Shown: piece after piece, positions 46,756 through 57,213 of the stretch | How positions within the stretch are numbered: position 1 is the stretch's first letter | How the letters are laid out: every line of letters begins with the position of its first letter | Assembly: GCF_038005225.1 (NCBI RefSeq) | Contig: NZ_JBBOSU010000001.1 | Coordinates: forward strand, 3,026,001 to 3,090,000 | From: Solibacillus sp. FSL K6-1523 | GTDB taxonomy: Bacteria > Bacillota > Bacilli > Bacillales_A > Planococcaceae | Direction: 5' to 3' | Length of the DNA stretch: 64,000 nucleotides | Made by a program: the position numbers and the translations under genes | The notes under the pieces: generated by a model | What the model was told of the DNA's origin: nothing | Databases searched by the model: none | The model's input: the letters and a program-made list of their open reading frames with translations, nothing else

Positions 46756-48399
46756 TTATTCGTTGACCATTACAACATGTGTCACAAGATTTTCGTCCAT
46801 TAATAATACAACGCGATCAGAAGGTTTTAATTCACTTGCTTTAATCGCTTTACCGTTTTTAATAATGACTACTTTATTTAAGTCTACTTTCGTTTCTCCG
46901 AAGTAAGACCATTCTCCGCCACTTACCCACTGACTAACATCTTTCACTGCAATTGAATTTGTACCAATACTATCCACTCGACCCGTTGCCGTAATAACAG
47001 AACGCGCCTCATTCTGGATGAAGTGAATCGCTTGGATATGACCATCCTTCACATAGAAATATCCATATTGCCCTTCATATAAGAATAATTCTGTTTCTGG
47101 AATAATTTTATATTGCGTATCGCCATCTAATTCTGTAACCGTTGTTGAATTACTGAATGAGAAGATTGACTCCGTATTAAATTTCGTCCAGAAGTTATTT
47201 TTAAAGTATTCCATGCCTGAAAGTTCAACTTTGTAAGCATCTAAATCAGCTATGTCTAAACGACCAAAATAAAGCTGATGCGATGATAAGTTTGGTGATG
47301 TAAAGCTATCGTTCGTTACATTTACCACATGGGCATATTTATCGCTCGTCGCACCATCTGTAATGACATAGGCTGTCCCATTCGCAGCAAGCGTATCAGG
47401 CTCCACTAAGCGACCATTTCGAATTAATATAGAGCCATCATGATAAAATAAACGACCTACTTTAGATAACGCAAAGTAACCATATTTCGAATTTACTTCA
47501 GATAATGATTGGTAATATGAACGTTCATTTTTCGCTAATACGACAATTTTTTCAACGACCTCTTTACTAAATTGCTTCGTCGTTACAAAATACATTTCGC
47601 TATTTTTATAGTTTTTCAATTGATTTTCTGTGATTTTTTCATTGCCTGCATAAATCGTTGTGTTATTTGAAAAATTAAATGTATTTTTATCCTCTTTTTC
47701 ATTTTCACCGAATAACCAGTTTGTAAATGGATGTGCATTTTGTACAGTAAATGTATTTTTACTTGAGTTTACTGTATTTAATTTAGCTTTATATAAGTTT
47801 TCCACCATAATACCAGAAGTGATAATATCAATTTCTGATACTGTTGACGTATCTGCCGAGGCAAATTTTAGTTTCACACGGTCCCCTTCATAAAGGGCAC
47901 TTAAATCTACTGTTGACTTGCCTTTAATAATCGTTGTTGTATTTTTCACGTAATACGTTTTCGTTCCTGCACTATCTAATTTTACTGTAATAAATAAGCC
48001 ATTTGGGTCGATTTTTGTAACAACCCCCGCATTTTGCTTGCTATTTGGAACAATAGCCCCTTCTTCTATCGTTGTTGTCCCACGCATTTCCGTTACTTTA
48101 CGTAAATTTATTTTTACGGTAACATCCATACCCGCTTTAAAACCATCAATCGTAGTGGATGTTTTATTTATGTACAGTCTTGCATTATTATCGATATTAA
48201 ATGTAGCTGTTTTTCCAGCGCTATTTTTTAATGTTACTTTACTTAAGGTACGATTCACCGTACCGTCTTTATTTTCTGTTTCATCATATTTCACGTTGAC
48301 AAATGTGTATGTCGTAGCTGCTTCAGCTTGTTGTCCTATTGGCAGTGCTGCTAAAGCAAAAATAATTGCCATTAAAATTGTTGCCATTTTTTTCAGCAA
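46756..48399 (-). CDS. Secreted protein of unknown function, first gene of the surface operon
   Basis: Protein of 547 aa with a signal peptide (about 1-29, ending AEA). The rest is rich in beta strands, Thr, Asn and Lys, and contains repeated units of the pattern G-x-V-x-x-I-D...I-x-V-K (near 125, 190, 475) that resemble small OB-like (DUF5666-type) modules. I know no close family. TTG start 8 nt after AAGGAGG; an ATG four codons later is too far from that site. A TATAAT (48435-48440) lies about 35 nt upstream. No cell-wall anchor is visible. Confidence 0.65.
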   Translation of the reverse strand: MLKKMATILMAIIFALAALPIGQQAEAATTYTFVNVKYDETENKDGTVNRTLSKVTLKNSAGKTATFNIDNNARLYINKTSTTIDGFKAGMDVTVKINLRKVTEMRGTTTIEEGAIVPNSKQNAGVVTKIDPNGLFITVKLDSAGTKTYYVKNTTTIIKGKSTVDLSALYEGDRVKLKFASADTSTVSEIDIITSGIMVENLYKAKLNTVNSSKNTFTVQNAHPFTNWLFGENEKEDKNTFNFSNNTTIYAGNEKITENQLKNYKNSEMYFVTTKQFSKEVVEKIVVLAKNERSYYQSLSEVNSKYGYFALSKVGRLFYHDGSILIRNGRLVEPDTLAANGTAYVITDGATSDKYAHVVNVTNDSFTSPNLSSHQLYFGRLDIADLDAYKVELSGMEYFKNNFWTKFNTESIFSFSNSTTVTELDGDTQYKIIPETELFLYEGQYGYFYVKDGHIQAIHFIQNEARSVITATGRVDSIGTNSIAVKDVSQWVSGGEWSYFGETKVDLNKVVIIKNGKAIKASELKPSDRVVLLMDENLVTHVVMVNE

Positions 48400-48647
48400 T
48401 TGTTCCGCCTCCTTCTTCTTACTTTCTCCTAGCAATTATATCAAAATATAAGACAAAAATGTTTATATGTAATAACTTGGATAGATATCCTGAATAAATT
48501 GATTATAAATTACTGTTCGAATACTTTATCCCTTAAACATCCTGACGCGGTAATGCAAAACTTCAATCATTTTAGGTATATACACGTGTTATTCTGCGCG
48601 TCACACAAAAGTATCAATTATTCACTTTATTTTACCGAAATCCAGCC

Positions 48648-48675
48648 AAAGCGGCACATAAAATTCATGTGCCGT
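48648..48675. terminator. Hairpin terminator next to the yjfB-like gene
   Basis: CGGCACAT and ATGTGCCG pair around a 7-nt loop, with eight T on the plus strand and eight A on the other. On the minus strand, where the gene lies, the T-run is poor. The rest of the 281-nt gap to the surface operon holds only the promoter region of that operon. Confidence 0.5.
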
Positions 48676-48680
48676 TTTTT

Positions 48681-48854
48681 TTAGACCGAAACATCAATCG
48701 AATGACCTGATGTTGGGTGTGGTGCATCTAGAATTTCTACAACTTGTTCTGCACTTTGTTGTTGAAATTCCATCGCTTGTTTTGTAACAGCCAATGAAAC
48801 ATTTTGCATTAATTGCGCTTGATTCATCGACATTGCTAAAGCGGCAATATCCAT
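48681..48854 (-). CDS. YjfB-family small protein
   Basis: Protein of 57 aa: starts MDIAALAMSMNQAQLMQNVSLAVTKQAMEF, a family signature of the YjfB (putative motility protein) group, and ends in a Pro-His-Pro segment. Function unknown; relatives are controlled with motility genes in some bacilli, but no motility gene is near. AGGAGG lies 8 nt before the ATG at 48854; a GTG at 48863 is less likely. Confidence 0.72.
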   Translation of the reverse strand: MDIAALAMSMNQAQLMQNVSLAVTKQAMEFQQQSAEQVVEILDAPHPTSGHSIDVSV

Positions 48855-48934
48855 ATGTAGCACCTCCTAAAATGTTTATCGGCTAATGACGCACGACATC
48901 AAGGTTTTAAATGTATTTCATCAAAATTAATTTC

Positions 48935-48976
48935 AAAAAAACATCCTCTTGGATATACCAAAAGGATGTTTTTTAA
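48935..48976 (-). terminator. Terminator after engB
   Basis: AAAAAACATCCT and AGGATGTTTTTT pair perfectly with a loop of about 15 nt; strong T-run on the minus strand. Symmetrical. Confidence 0.88.
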
Positions 48977-49003
48977 ATATAGCGGATATTGTGGCTTTCC
49001 CTA

Positions 49004-49585
49004 TTACATACGTGATTCAATTTCAGCCCATGCTTCATCGAAACCTAGCCCTTTTTCTGAAGAAAACACGATTAAAGGATCTTGTTTATCCATTTGTAAC
49101 TTTTCGCGCACGATTTTTTTATGCTTATCCCATTTGCCTTTTGGAATTTTATCGGCTTTTGTTGAAATAACGATAACAGGAATATTATAGTGTTTTAAAA
49201 AATCATACATCATGCAGTCGTCTGATGTTGGTGAATGACGTAAATCTACAATTAACACGACCGCTTTTAGTTCCTGGCGTCCCATGAAGTATTGTTCAAT
49301 CATTTTCCCCCATGCCGCGCGCTCTGATTTTGAAACTTTTGCATAACCGTACCCTGGTACATCCACGAAGAAAAACTGATCTTCAATTTTATAGAAGTTC
49401 AATTGTTGTGTTTTTCCTGGCTTTGACGAAATTCGTGCCAGTGCTTTACGACCAATCATACGATTTATGAAAGAGGATTTCCCGACATTCGAGCGACCCG
49501 CTAAGGCAAACTCTGGAAAACCGTCTTCTGGAAATTGTTCTGGTCGTACAAAACTACCGACCATTTCAACATTATGGACTTTCAT
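49004..49585 (-). CDS. engB: Ribosome-assembly GTPase EngB/YsxC
   Basis: GTPase of 193 aa essential for 50S assembly. P-loop [12 protein letters not shown] at 31-42, switch DVPGYGYA near 75 and STKADK near 140 are present. It starts 2 nt before the lonA stop, and in B. subtilis it follows lonA; here it is on the same transcript as lonA. A terminator follows. Confidence 0.96.
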   Translation of the reverse strand: MKVHNVEMVGSFVRPEQFPEDGFPEFALAGRSNVGKSSFINRMIGRKALARISSKPGKTQQLNFYKIEDQFFFVDVPGYGYAKVSKSERAAWGKMIEQYFMGRQELKAVVLIVDLRHSPTSDDCMMYDFLKHYNIPVIVISTKADKIPKGKWDKHKKIVREKLQMDKQDPLIVFSSEKGLGFDEAWAEIESRM

Positions 49586-49587
49586 TA

Positions 49588-51909
49588 CTACTTAAAACCT
49601 CCGTCTAGTGCAATGGCCAGAACTTCTTCTGCCTGTGACACTAGTTTAAATGTGAGCTGCTCACGAACTGTTTCTGGAATATCATCAATATCGCGCTCAT
49701 TATCTTTTGGAATAATGATTGTCGTTAATCCTGCTCGGTGTGCACTTAATGATTTTTCTTTTAAGCCACCGATTGGTAATACGCGACCACGAAGCGTAAT
49801 TTCGCCTGTCATACCGACTTCACGTTTAATCGCTTTTCCAGTAATTGCTGACACAATCGCAGTAGCCATCGTAATTCCTGCTGATGGACCATCTTTTGGA
49901 ACAGCGCCTTCTGGAACATGGACGTGAATATCATGTTGGTCGAAATAATCCGCATCCAAACCTAACTGATGCGTCAACGTTCGTACAAATGTTAATGCGA
50001 TATGAGCGGATTCCTTCATCACATCGCCGAGCTTCCCTGTTAATTGAAGTTTCCCTTTACCTGGTGTTAATGAAACTTCAATTTGCAACGTATCACCACC
50101 GACCGTTGTATATGCTAAGCCAGTTGCGACACCTACTTGGTCTTCTGTTTCTGCTTGCCCATATCGGTAGCGATGTTTCCCTAGCATATCTACTAAAACT
50201 TTCGAGCTGACCGTTACTTTTTTCTTTTCACCAGAAACAATGATTTTTGCAGCTTTACGACAAACTGTTGCTACTTGTCGCTCTAAACCACGCACACCTG
50301 CTTCACGTGTATAGTAACGAATTAAATCTAGAATAGCTTCATCTTTAATTAAAAGCTGTGCCTTTTTTAATCCGTGTTCTTTCATTTGCTTTGGAATGAG
50401 ATGATTTTTTGTAATTTCATTTTTCTCGAATTCCGTATATCCTGCAATCGTAATGACTTCCATACGATCTAATAATGGACCTGGAATCGTACTTAAATCA
50501 TTCGCAGTTGCAATAAATAGTACATCTTGTAAATTGTATGGCTCTTCAATATAATGATCGCTGAATGTATTATTTTGCTCAGGATCAAGCACTTCTAGCA
50601 TTGCAGCAGAAGGGTCTCCACGGAAGTCATTTGACATTTTATCAATTTCATCCAGTAAAAATACTGGGTTGACTGTCCCGGCTTTTTTCATCCCTTGAAT
50701 AATACGTCCTGGCATCGCGCCAACATACGTACGGCGGTGTCCGCGAATTTCAGATTCATCTCGAACGCCACCAAGTGATACACGCACAAATTTGCGATCT
50801 AAACTTTCTGCAATCGAACGCGCTAAACTCGTTTTCCCTACGCCTGGAGGTCCTGCTAAACAAAGAATCGGACCGCGTAATGAGTTCATTAACTTACGCA
50901 CTGAAAGATACTCTAACACACGTTCTTTCACTTTTTCCAAGCCGTCATGATCGCGATTTAAAATTTCCTCTGCATAGGAAATATCAATACGATCTTCCGT
51001 TTTTTCATTCCAAGGAATCGTTACAAGCCACTCTAGGTAATTTCGAATAACTCCGCTCTCTGCACTAGCAGCTGGTAATTTTTCATAGCGGTCTAATTCT
51101 TTCAAAGCTACTTCTAACGTTGATTCAGGCAATCCCGCTTGATCAATTTTCTTACGGAGTTCTGAAACTTCACCCGTTTTTCCATCACGATCGCCAAGCT
51201 CTGTTTGAATTGCTTTCATTTGCTCACGTAAATAATATTCCTTTTGCGTGCGCTCCATTGCTTGTTTTACTTTCGTGCCAATTTTCTTCTCTAAGTTTAA
51301 AATTTCTTGCTCATCATGCAAACGAATAATTAAATGATCTAATCGTTTCTTTATCGATGTAATCGCTAAAATTTCTTGCTTTTCTAAAACTTTAATCGGT
51401 AAATGTGAAGCAATGACATCTGCTAATCGTCCTGGCTCTTCAATATCCAATACCATTTCAATTGTTTCAGTCGTAATTTTATTCGAAGATTTTGCGTATT
51501 TCTCAAAATAAGTTAAAAGTGTACGCATTAATGCTTCTGTTTCAGAGTCTTTGTATGTATCATCTACATACACTTCTAAATCAACAACTGTAAAATTTTC
51601 AGACTCCTTGTAACGGAGCATTTTCGCACGGTTTACACCTTCAACCAAAATACGTAGCGTTCCATTTGGTAATTTTAGCATTTGTTTTACACGCGCAGTC
51701 GTTCCCACATCAAATAAATCAGCTTTTGCTGGTGATTCGACGCGTAAATCTTTTTGAGTCGTTAAAAAGATGGTGCTGTCATTTAACATCGCATGTTCTA
51801 AAGCAGCAACCGATCGTTCTCTTCCTACATCGATATGTAAAACCATTGATGGGAAGACGAGTAAACCTCTTAAAGGTAAAATTGGCATATCTTTTAATAT
51901 TTTATTCAC
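49588..51909 (-). CDS. lonA: ATP-dependent protease LonA
   Basis: Hexameric protease of 773 aa. N-terminal substrate-binding domain about 1-200, AAA+ with Walker [12 protein letters not shown] near 348 and Walker B FLLDEID near 412. The Ser-Lys dyad lies in [12 protein letters not shown] near 673 and GLKEKSL near 717. I chose the GTG at 51909, 9 nt after GGAGGTG; it gives a normal length (774 aa in B. subtilis). An earlier ATG at 51936 is unlikely. lonB, which sits between lonA and clpX in B. subtilis, is absent. Confidence 0.96.
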   Translation of the reverse strand: MNKILKDMPILPLRGLLVFPSMVLHIDVGRERSVAALEHAMLNDSTIFLTTQKDLRVESPAKADLFDVGTTARVKQMLKLPNGTLRILVEGVNRAKMLRYKESENFTVVDLEVYVDDTYKDSETEALMRTLLTYFEKYAKSSNKITTETIEMVLDIEEPGRLADVIASHLPIKVLEKQEILAITSIKKRLDHLIIRLHDEQEILNLEKKIGTKVKQAMERTQKEYYLREQMKAIQTELGDRDGKTGEVSELRKKIDQAGLPESTLEVALKELDRYEKLPAASAESGVIRNYLEWLVTIPWNEKTEDRIDISYAEEILNRDHDGLEKVKERVLEYLSVRKLMNSLRGPILCLAGPPGVGKTSLARSIAESLDRKFVRVSLGGVRDESEIRGHRRTYVGAMPGRIIQGMKKAGTVNPVFLLDEIDKMSNDFRGDPSAAMLEVLDPEQNNTFSDHYIEEPYNLQDVLFIATANDLSTIPGPLLDRMEVITIAGYTEFEKNEITKNHLIPKQMKEHGLKKAQLLIKDEAILDLIRYYTREAGVRGLERQVATVCRKAAKIIVSGEKKKVTVSSKVLVDMLGKHRYRYGQAETEDQVGVATGLAYTTVGGDTLQIEVSLTPGKGKLQLTGKLGDVMKESAHIALTFVRTLTHQLGLDADYFDQHDIHVHVPEGAVPKDGPSAGITMATAIVSAITGKAIKREVGMTGEITLRGRVLPIGGLKEKSLSAHRAGLTTIIIPKDNERDIDDIPETVREQLTFKLVSQAEEVLAIALDGGFK

Positions 51910-52059
51910 GCGGGTATTCACCTCCATCCAAATCATAAAAACAACCCGCAGTTATAGTAGTATGTGTTACCTTTTAAAAATTTTACATACAATTAATTAT
52001 GTATATACACTTTTATTAGTACGACATATTTTGCAGTAAAAGTACGCTTATTCGCTAAG

Positions 52060-52102
52060 AAAAAGCTGACTTTGGACTTGCTTAAGAAGTCAAAGTCAGC
52101 TA
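52060..52102 (-). terminator. Terminator after clpX
   Basis: AGCTGACTTTG and CAAAGTCAGCT pair over 11 bp; TTTTTC follows on the minus strand. Confidence 0.85.
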
Positions 52103-52122
52103 CATGTTTGTTTCTAAATCAA

Positions 52123-53394
52123 TTATGCTGAAGTTTTTTCGTTACCCGTATCTTTCACATAAACAGAGCCATCTTCTAAAATAAGTTTTGGTTCTGCTTT
52201 ATCGCGAATTGTTTCAGCAGTAATGATACATTTTTTAATATCATCACGTGATGGTAACTCAAACATTGCGTCTAACATTGTTACTTCGATAATCGAACGT
52301 AATCCACGAGCACCCGTCTTTCGTTCAATCGCCAACTTCGCAATTTCAACAAGCGCATCATCTTCAAACTCTAACTCAACATTATCAAGCTCAAGCATTT
52401 TTTGATATTGCTTCGCTAGTGCATTTTTTGGCTCTGTTAAAATTTGTACAAGAGCATCTACATTTAATTGCTCTAATGTTGCAAGTACTGGTAATCGACC
52501 AATAAATTCTGGAATTAATCCAAATTTCAATAGATCTTCCGGAATAAGATGAGACATTAATGTGCCTTCTTCTTCCCCAACCTTTGGATTTGAACCAAAA
52601 CCAATCACTTTTTCACCTTGGCGGCGTTTAATGATTGTTTCGATGCCATCAAATGCTCCACCTACGATAAATAAGATGTTTGATGTATCGATTTGTAAAA
52701 ATTCTTGGTGTGGGTGCTTACGTCCACCTTGTGGGGGAACACTCGCAACTGTACCTTCTAGAATTTTTAATAATGCTTGTTGAACACCTTCACCAGATAC
52801 GTCACGCGTAATCGAAGGATTTTCTGATTTACGAGCGACTTTATCAATCTCGTCAATATAAATAATCCCTTTTTCAGCTCGTTCTATATCATAGTCAGCT
52901 GCTTGAATCAGTTTTAATAAAATATTTTCAACGTCCTCACCAACATAACCCGCTTCTGTAAGACTTGTTGCATCTGCAATCGCAAATGGAACATTTAAAA
53001 TACGCGCTAATGTTTGTGCAAGTAATGTTTTACCACTACCTGTTGGACCGATTAAAACAATATTTGATTTCGATAATTCAACATCATCGATTTTAGAATT
53101 TGAATTAATACGTTTGTAGTGATTGTATACCGCGACAGCTAATGCTTTTTTCGCACGCTCTTGTCCAATCACATAGTCGCCTAAAATATTTAATATTTCT
53201 TTAGGTTTCGGGATATCTTTAAATTCGATTTCTTCTTCAATACCTAACTCTTCTACGACAATCTCTGAACATAATTCGATACATTCGTCACAAATATAAA
53301 CACCTGGTCCTGCAACCAATTTACGAACTTGTTCTTGTGGCTTACCACAAAAAGAGCATTTTAAATTGCCTTTTTCATCATTAAATTTAAACAA
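52123..53394 (-). CDS. clpX: ClpX unfoldase
   Basis: AAA+ ATPase of 423 aa that feeds substrates to ClpP. The N-terminal zinc-binding domain has [14 protein letters not shown] and CDECIELC (about 14-44); Walker A is [12 protein letters not shown] near 115, Walker [11 protein letters not shown] near 178, and the C-terminal subdomain follows. Standard length. Confidence 0.97.
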   Translation of the reverse strand: MFKFNDEKGNLKCSFCGKPQEQVRKLVAGPGVYICDECIELCSEIVVEELGIEEEIEFKDIPKPKEILNILGDYVIGQERAKKALAVAVYNHYKRINSNSKIDDVELSKSNIVLIGPTGSGKTLLAQTLARILNVPFAIADATSLTEAGYVGEDVENILLKLIQAADYDIERAEKGIIYIDEIDKVARKSENPSITRDVSGEGVQQALLKILEGTVASVPPQGGRKHPHQEFLQIDTSNILFIVGGAFDGIETIIKRRQGEKVIGFGSNPKVGEEEGTLMSHLIPEDLLKFGLIPEFIGRLPVLATLEQLNVDALVQILTEPKNALAKQYQKMLELDNVELEFEDDALVEIAKLAIERKTGARGLRSIIEVTMLDAMFELPSRDDIKKCIITAETIRDKAEPKLILEDGSVYVKDTGNEKTSA

Positions 53395-53575
53395 TTTGGT
53401 TCACCCCTATTCAAGCAACAATCTTACAAGATTCTTTTACTTTTATCAAATAAATTGACTGCAACTTGTTGCTTTTATTGTATTAAAATTGATTATGTAT
53501 TAGAAAAACTTCTCTTGCAACAATTAACACAAAATAATGTTTTTTCTTAATTTGTCAAAAGATGTTTATGTGATA

Positions 53576-53607
53576 AAACAAGGCACGGGAAAGCCCGTAC
53601 CTTGTCA
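53576..53607 (-). terminator. Terminator after tig
   Basis: ACAAGG-ACGGG and CCCGT-CCTTGT pair around a 4-nt loop; TTTTAT follows on the minus strand. Confidence 0.85.
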
Positions 53608-53640
53608 AAATTGTCTATCTGTTATCTATGGGGCAATTAC

Positions 53641-54930
53641 TTAGTTAGAGATTTTAGCGTTTTCAACTAAAAGCTCAACTGTTTTTTGAGTACGGATGTC
53701 GTTCTCTAAAACTGAAGTGCCGCCTAAAGCAGTTAAAATTTGTTCGTTTGTCATACCGAATTGAGCAGCCATTTTTTCAACTTCAGCGTTGATATCTTCT
53801 TCAGAAACTGCGATGTTTTCAGCTTGACCGATTGCTTCTAATACTAAAGAAACACGTACGCGGCCTTCTGCATCAGTAGCCATTTGCTCACGTAAAGCTT
53901 GCTCGTTTTGACCTGAGAATTGGTAGTATAATTCAAGGTTCATACCTTGTGATTGTAAACGTTGACCAAATTCTTGAATCATGCGGTCTACTTCTGTGTT
54001 AATCATCCCTTGTGGAACGTCAACTTCTGCGTTTTCAGCAGCTTTTTCTACTAATTCGTCACGTAAAGAACCTTCTGCTTCCGCTTCTTTTTGAGCAGCA
54101 GTTGTTTCTTTAAGTTTTGCACGTAAAGCATCAACCGTCTCAACTTCTGGGTCGATTTCTTTTGCAAATGCGTCGTTTAACTCAGGAAGTACTTTAGTTT
54201 TTACTTCTTTAATCGTTACTACGAATTTCGCTTCTTTACCTGCTAACTCTTCAGCATGGTATTCTGCTGGGAAAGTAACCATAACATCTTTCTTTTCGCC
54301 AGATTTAGCGCCTACTAATTGCTCTTCAAATCCAGGAATGAAAGAACCTGAACCGATTTCAAGTGCGTAATCATCGCCTTTACCGCCTTCGAATGCTTCT
54401 TCACCTACGAAACCTTCAAAGTCGATTACAGCTGTATCGCCATCAACGATCGCTTCATCTTCTTTAATTTCTAATTCTGCTTTTTTAGCTAATTGCTCTG
54501 TAATTTGTGCTTCTACTTCTTCATCTGTTACTTCAGTTGAAAGTTTTGTAACTTCTAAGCCTTTGTATTCGCCTAATTTTGGTTCTGGTTTCACGATTAC
54601 TGTTGCAGTGTAAGTGAAGTCTGTACCTTTAGCGAAGTTTTCAGTACCCGCGATTTCAGGGAAATCAACTGGCTCAACACCTGACTCATCTAAAGCTGTT
54701 GGGTATGAAGAGTTAATTACGATTTCTAATGCATCTTGGTATAATGCTTCTACACCGTACATTTTTTCGAACATCGGACGAGGCATTTTCCCTTTACGGA
54801 AACCTGGTACGTTAATTTGTTTTACAACTTTTTTGAATGCGCTATCGATTGCTTTATCTACTTCTACAGCAGCTACAGTAACTGTTAATAATCCTTGGTT
54901 ACCTTCTTGTTTTTCCCATTTTACTGACAT
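53641..54930 (-). CDS. tig: Trigger factor chaperone
   Basis: Ribosome-bound chaperone of 429 aa. The ribosome-binding [17 protein letters not shown] lies at about 43-59, the FKBP-like PPIase domain at about 150-240, and a helical C-terminal domain fills the rest. I chose the ATG at 54930, 8 nt after GGAGG; an upstream extension to 54978 lacks a binding site. In B. subtilis it also lies just upstream of clpX. Confidence 0.96.
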   Translation of the reverse strand: MSVKWEKQEGNQGLLTVTVAAVEVDKAIDSAFKKVVKQINVPGFRKGKMPRPMFEKMYGVEALYQDALEIVINSSYPTALDESGVEPVDFPEIAGTENFAKGTDFTYTATVIVKPEPKLGEYKGLEVTKLSTEVTDEEVEAQITEQLAKKAELEIKEDEAIVDGDTAVIDFEGFVGEEAFEGGKGDDYALEIGSGSFIPGFEEQLVGAKSGEKKDVMVTFPAEYHAEELAGKEAKFVVTIKEVKTKVLPELNDAFAKEIDPEVETVDALRAKLKETTAAQKEAEAEGSLRDELVEKAAENAEVDVPQGMINTEVDRMIQEFGQRLQSQGMNLELYYQFSGQNEQALREQMATDAEGRVRVSLVLEAIGQAENIAVSEEDINAEVEKMAAQFGMTNEQILTALGGTSVLENDIRTQKTVELLVENAKISN

Positions 54931-55035
54931 ATATATTACCTCCAAAGTTAACTTTTGTTTGTTAAACAAACTCGTCATTTATATAATTTGACAACCATTT
55001 TAGTATATCATATATGCTCAATGTTTCAACTTTTT

Positions 55036-56034
55036 TCATATGTCAGTTAAATTCATTAATGTATCTAACCCTTGTATAAAGTCGATCAGTTCATCATCCA
55101 TTTCTGGAATTTCCCCGAACATTGTCTTCACAAAATTAATATAGCTATTCGCTACGTCTTCACTATCGTAATCGAGCCATTCAAATGGATACGTAACTAT
55201 CGCGTGCTTAGCAATTAGTGATTCTACTAATTCTAGCGTAGAGGGCTCCTGCTCCAAGCGGTTCAACACATGTTGGTATACTTTTTGAAATTGTGGCATC
55301 TTCGTCGGTAATTCCAATTGCGCTGGGTTGACGTTTTCTGTCCGATTCAATTTAGAAATGGTAAGTGGTTCACTGACATCTTGTTCAACTAATACAATTA
55401 AAAGCAAACTTTGAATAAATGGATGCACACCCTCATGCTCAACAATCCATTTTAATTCCGCAAGCATTGGTCGAATATTTTTCCCTTCTAGCTCATGGAC
55501 GATGACTAATTGTTCTTGAAGAGACTTTTGTATAAAAGCTGTCCCGTCTAACTCAAACATTTCATCAAATGAATTTCCTTCAACTGGCTGTTCCGGTTGG
55601 GCATTTTGATTTCCTGCAATGTCTGCATTCAGCTTTTGTAATCGATGAAATTTTTCAACTTGGTCTAATGGAATAATATCCTCCTCAAATAAAGAAGCGA
55701 TAATTTTTTCCACTTGTTTATATTGTTTAAGCTGCATGCAAATCGTCAAATACAGCTCCATTACTTCAAAATACATACTTGGACCAAGTGCCAATAACTC
55801 TTCGCATACTTCTTTTGCCTTCTCGAAATTTTTCGTTTCATATAAAGAATACGCATAAACACTTAAGGAGGTTTCATCACCCGGTGTTATCTTAAACACC
55901 TTGTCAAACAATTCATTCGCCTTTACAAAGTGATAATTTCCAGCAAGTTCACGCGCTTCATCTAATAGGCGTTCCGTAGTGCCTGGGAAAAGAACGACAT
56001 TTCCATGCTTTTTAATATTCTTCTTATTTTTCAT
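55036..56034 (-). CDS. TPR-repeat protein (YsoA-like)
   Basis: Protein of 332 aa with tetratricopeptide-like repeats at about 20-150 (ANELFDKVFKITPGDETSLSVYAYSLY, KAKEVCEELLALGPSMYFEV). The C-terminal part is unassigned. It has the position of ysoA in B. subtilis, next to tig. A role in protein interactions is all that can be said. I chose the ATG at 56034, 8 nt after GGAG; the GTG at 56043 overlaps it. Confidence 0.75.
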   Translation of the reverse strand: MKNKKNIKKHGNVVLFPGTTERLLDEARELAGNYHFVKANELFDKVFKITPGDETSLSVYAYSLYETKNFEKAKEVCEELLALGPSMYFEVMELYLTICMQLKQYKQVEKIIASLFEEDIIPLDQVEKFHRLQKLNADIAGNQNAQPEQPVEGNSFDEMFELDGTAFIQKSLQEQLVIVHELEGKNIRPMLAELKWIVEHEGVHPFIQSLLLIVLVEQDVSEPLTISKLNRTENVNPAQLELPTKMPQFQKVYQHVLNRLEQEPSTLELVESLIAKHAIVTYPFEWLDYDSEDVANSYINFVKTMFGEIPEMDDELIDFIQGLDTLMNLTDI

Positions 56035-56305
56035 GCGCTTCACTCCATCACTGCTAAGTCAATGTAATTTCATATCTTATCCACTGCATTTATTTTACAT
56101 GTGTATCGCGAGAACAACAATACGTTCACAAATTTTACTCTTCTTTCAATTCACGGCATCTTAAAATTGGCTATACTAAATTCATATAGTTCAATAAAAG
56201 GCTTTAATAAATAGGGAAAACTTTCTTCTATTATTCCCTTAGTTTTATGTTTTAATGCGTATTTTTATAATAGATTAATTTTTATTTATCGAAGGAGTGA
56301 TTTAA

Positions 56306-56764
56306 ATGGTTGTCTTGTCGGAAGATATATTATTAAAATTTAAAGCCCATTTTGAAAAATCATTGCAAAATTTACCGATTAGTGTTGTTAGTAGAAGCAC
56401 CGCTATTGTGAATGATGCAGAATATCCAGTAAAATTTGATTTTGTTACTGAAACAACGGTTGATTATAAAAAGCAAGTTGTCACGACACATCTTATTGAA
56501 ATTGATGGAACCATTCCTGGAACAATCAAAATCGGGAAGCTGCAAATTATTCCACAGCATATTCATTTAACATGTGAATCCGAAATTTTATCAATTACTA
56601 ACAAAGAGCTCAAGACATTATTAGGAGCTGAAAACCCGTTACTTCTATATAGTGATTGGCTAATTGAAGCAATTGAAAATGAAATATTAGTGTTAGAAGT
56701 AAAAACAGAAAATGGTCAAGTTGTCGATTGGCCAATCGGTATTAAAAATGCTTTTTTCTTATAA
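56306..56764 (+). CDS. Conserved protein of unknown function
   Basis: Protein of 152 aa; mixed alpha/beta with a first helix (KFKAHFEKSLQNL), beta strands with TTVDYKKQVVTTHLIEIDGTIPGTIKIGKLQIIPQHIHLTCES, and a C-terminal helix-strand part. No signal peptide or membrane segment. A good GAAGGAG lies 6 nt before the ATG and a TATAAT (56266-56271) upstream. I recognise no domain. It is the first of a plus-strand gene series. Confidence 0.6.
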   Translation: MVVLSEDILLKFKAHFEKSLQNLPISVVSRSTAIVNDAEYPVKFDFVTETTVDYKKQVVTTHLIEIDGTIPGTIKIGKLQIIPQHIHLTCESEILSITNKELKTLLGAENPLLLYSDWLIEAIENEILVLEVKTENGQVVDWPIGIKNAFFL

Positions 56765-56776
56765 TATTTCATGCAT

Positions 56777-56818
56777 AAATCATCCTGTTGGCTTAGCCCA
56801 ATACGATGATTTTTTTAT
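56777..56818 (+). terminator. Terminator after the unknown protein gene
   Basis: AAATCATC and GATGATTT pair (with an inner TTGG/CCAA), followed by seven T on the plus strand. Confidence 0.8.
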
Positions 56819-56920
56819 TTTGAAAAGATAAAATGCACCTTAATACTATCTAAATATAGCGATTCATTTGCATTCCTTTTTACGTAAGGTATACTAATCG
56901 CTATGCATTATTGCGAATTT

Positions 56921-57194
56921 AAAAGCAGACACGAAGCTTTTTAACTTGATTCAGCAGAAGTCGCCTACTTCTATAGGTGGGGACGAATGCTAAAAATGCA
57001 ATTCTATTTAGTGAGGGTTCAAACCCCGGCTGAATTGGGGAACAAAGGCTAAAACCCGTCACGTCCTGTGACAACGCCTTTGTGATCAACATCGTGTTGA
57101 CCCAAGCCCCAGCGGATGTCACAGATTTTTTAGGGGTGTTTTTCGAGTTAGCTCGAAAAAATCTGGACGCAATTACGCCGAGGCGTAATTGATT
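56921..57194 (+). repeat. Mosaic repeat, copy B, upstream of proC
   Basis: About 274-bp non-coding element on the plus strand, ending 19 nt before proC. In order: AAAAGC/GCTTTT hairpin (about 56921-56941), AACTTGATTC, an AGAAGT/ACTTCT hairpin (about 56957-56973), a region with GGGTTCAAACCCC, a two-tier hairpin at 57042-57083 (outer ACAAAGGC/GCCTTTGT, inner GTCAC/GTGAC), a TCAACA/TGTTGA hairpin (57086-57100), the 18-bp block shared with copy A (57112-57129), a CGAG/CTCG hairpin with flanking T/A runs (about 57139-57160), and the 43-bp identical end (57152-57194). It has no coding potential and I do not recognise a family. Confidence 0.85.
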
Positions 57195-57213
57195 ATGAAA
57201 GAAGGAATAAGAA

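Noticed and set aside
42350-48399. Surface island as a prophage or mobile element
   Set aside because: No integrase, transposase, repeats or attachment-like ends; base composition looks like that of its neighbours.
48499-48684. Plus-strand frame of 61 codons next to yjfB
   Set aside because: No binding site, ends in the hairpin terminator, composition not protein-like.
57011-57028. GGGTTCAAACCCC in repeat B as a tRNA T-arm
   Set aside because: No acceptor, D or anticodon arms can be fitted around it; it is only a small hairpin inside the repeat.
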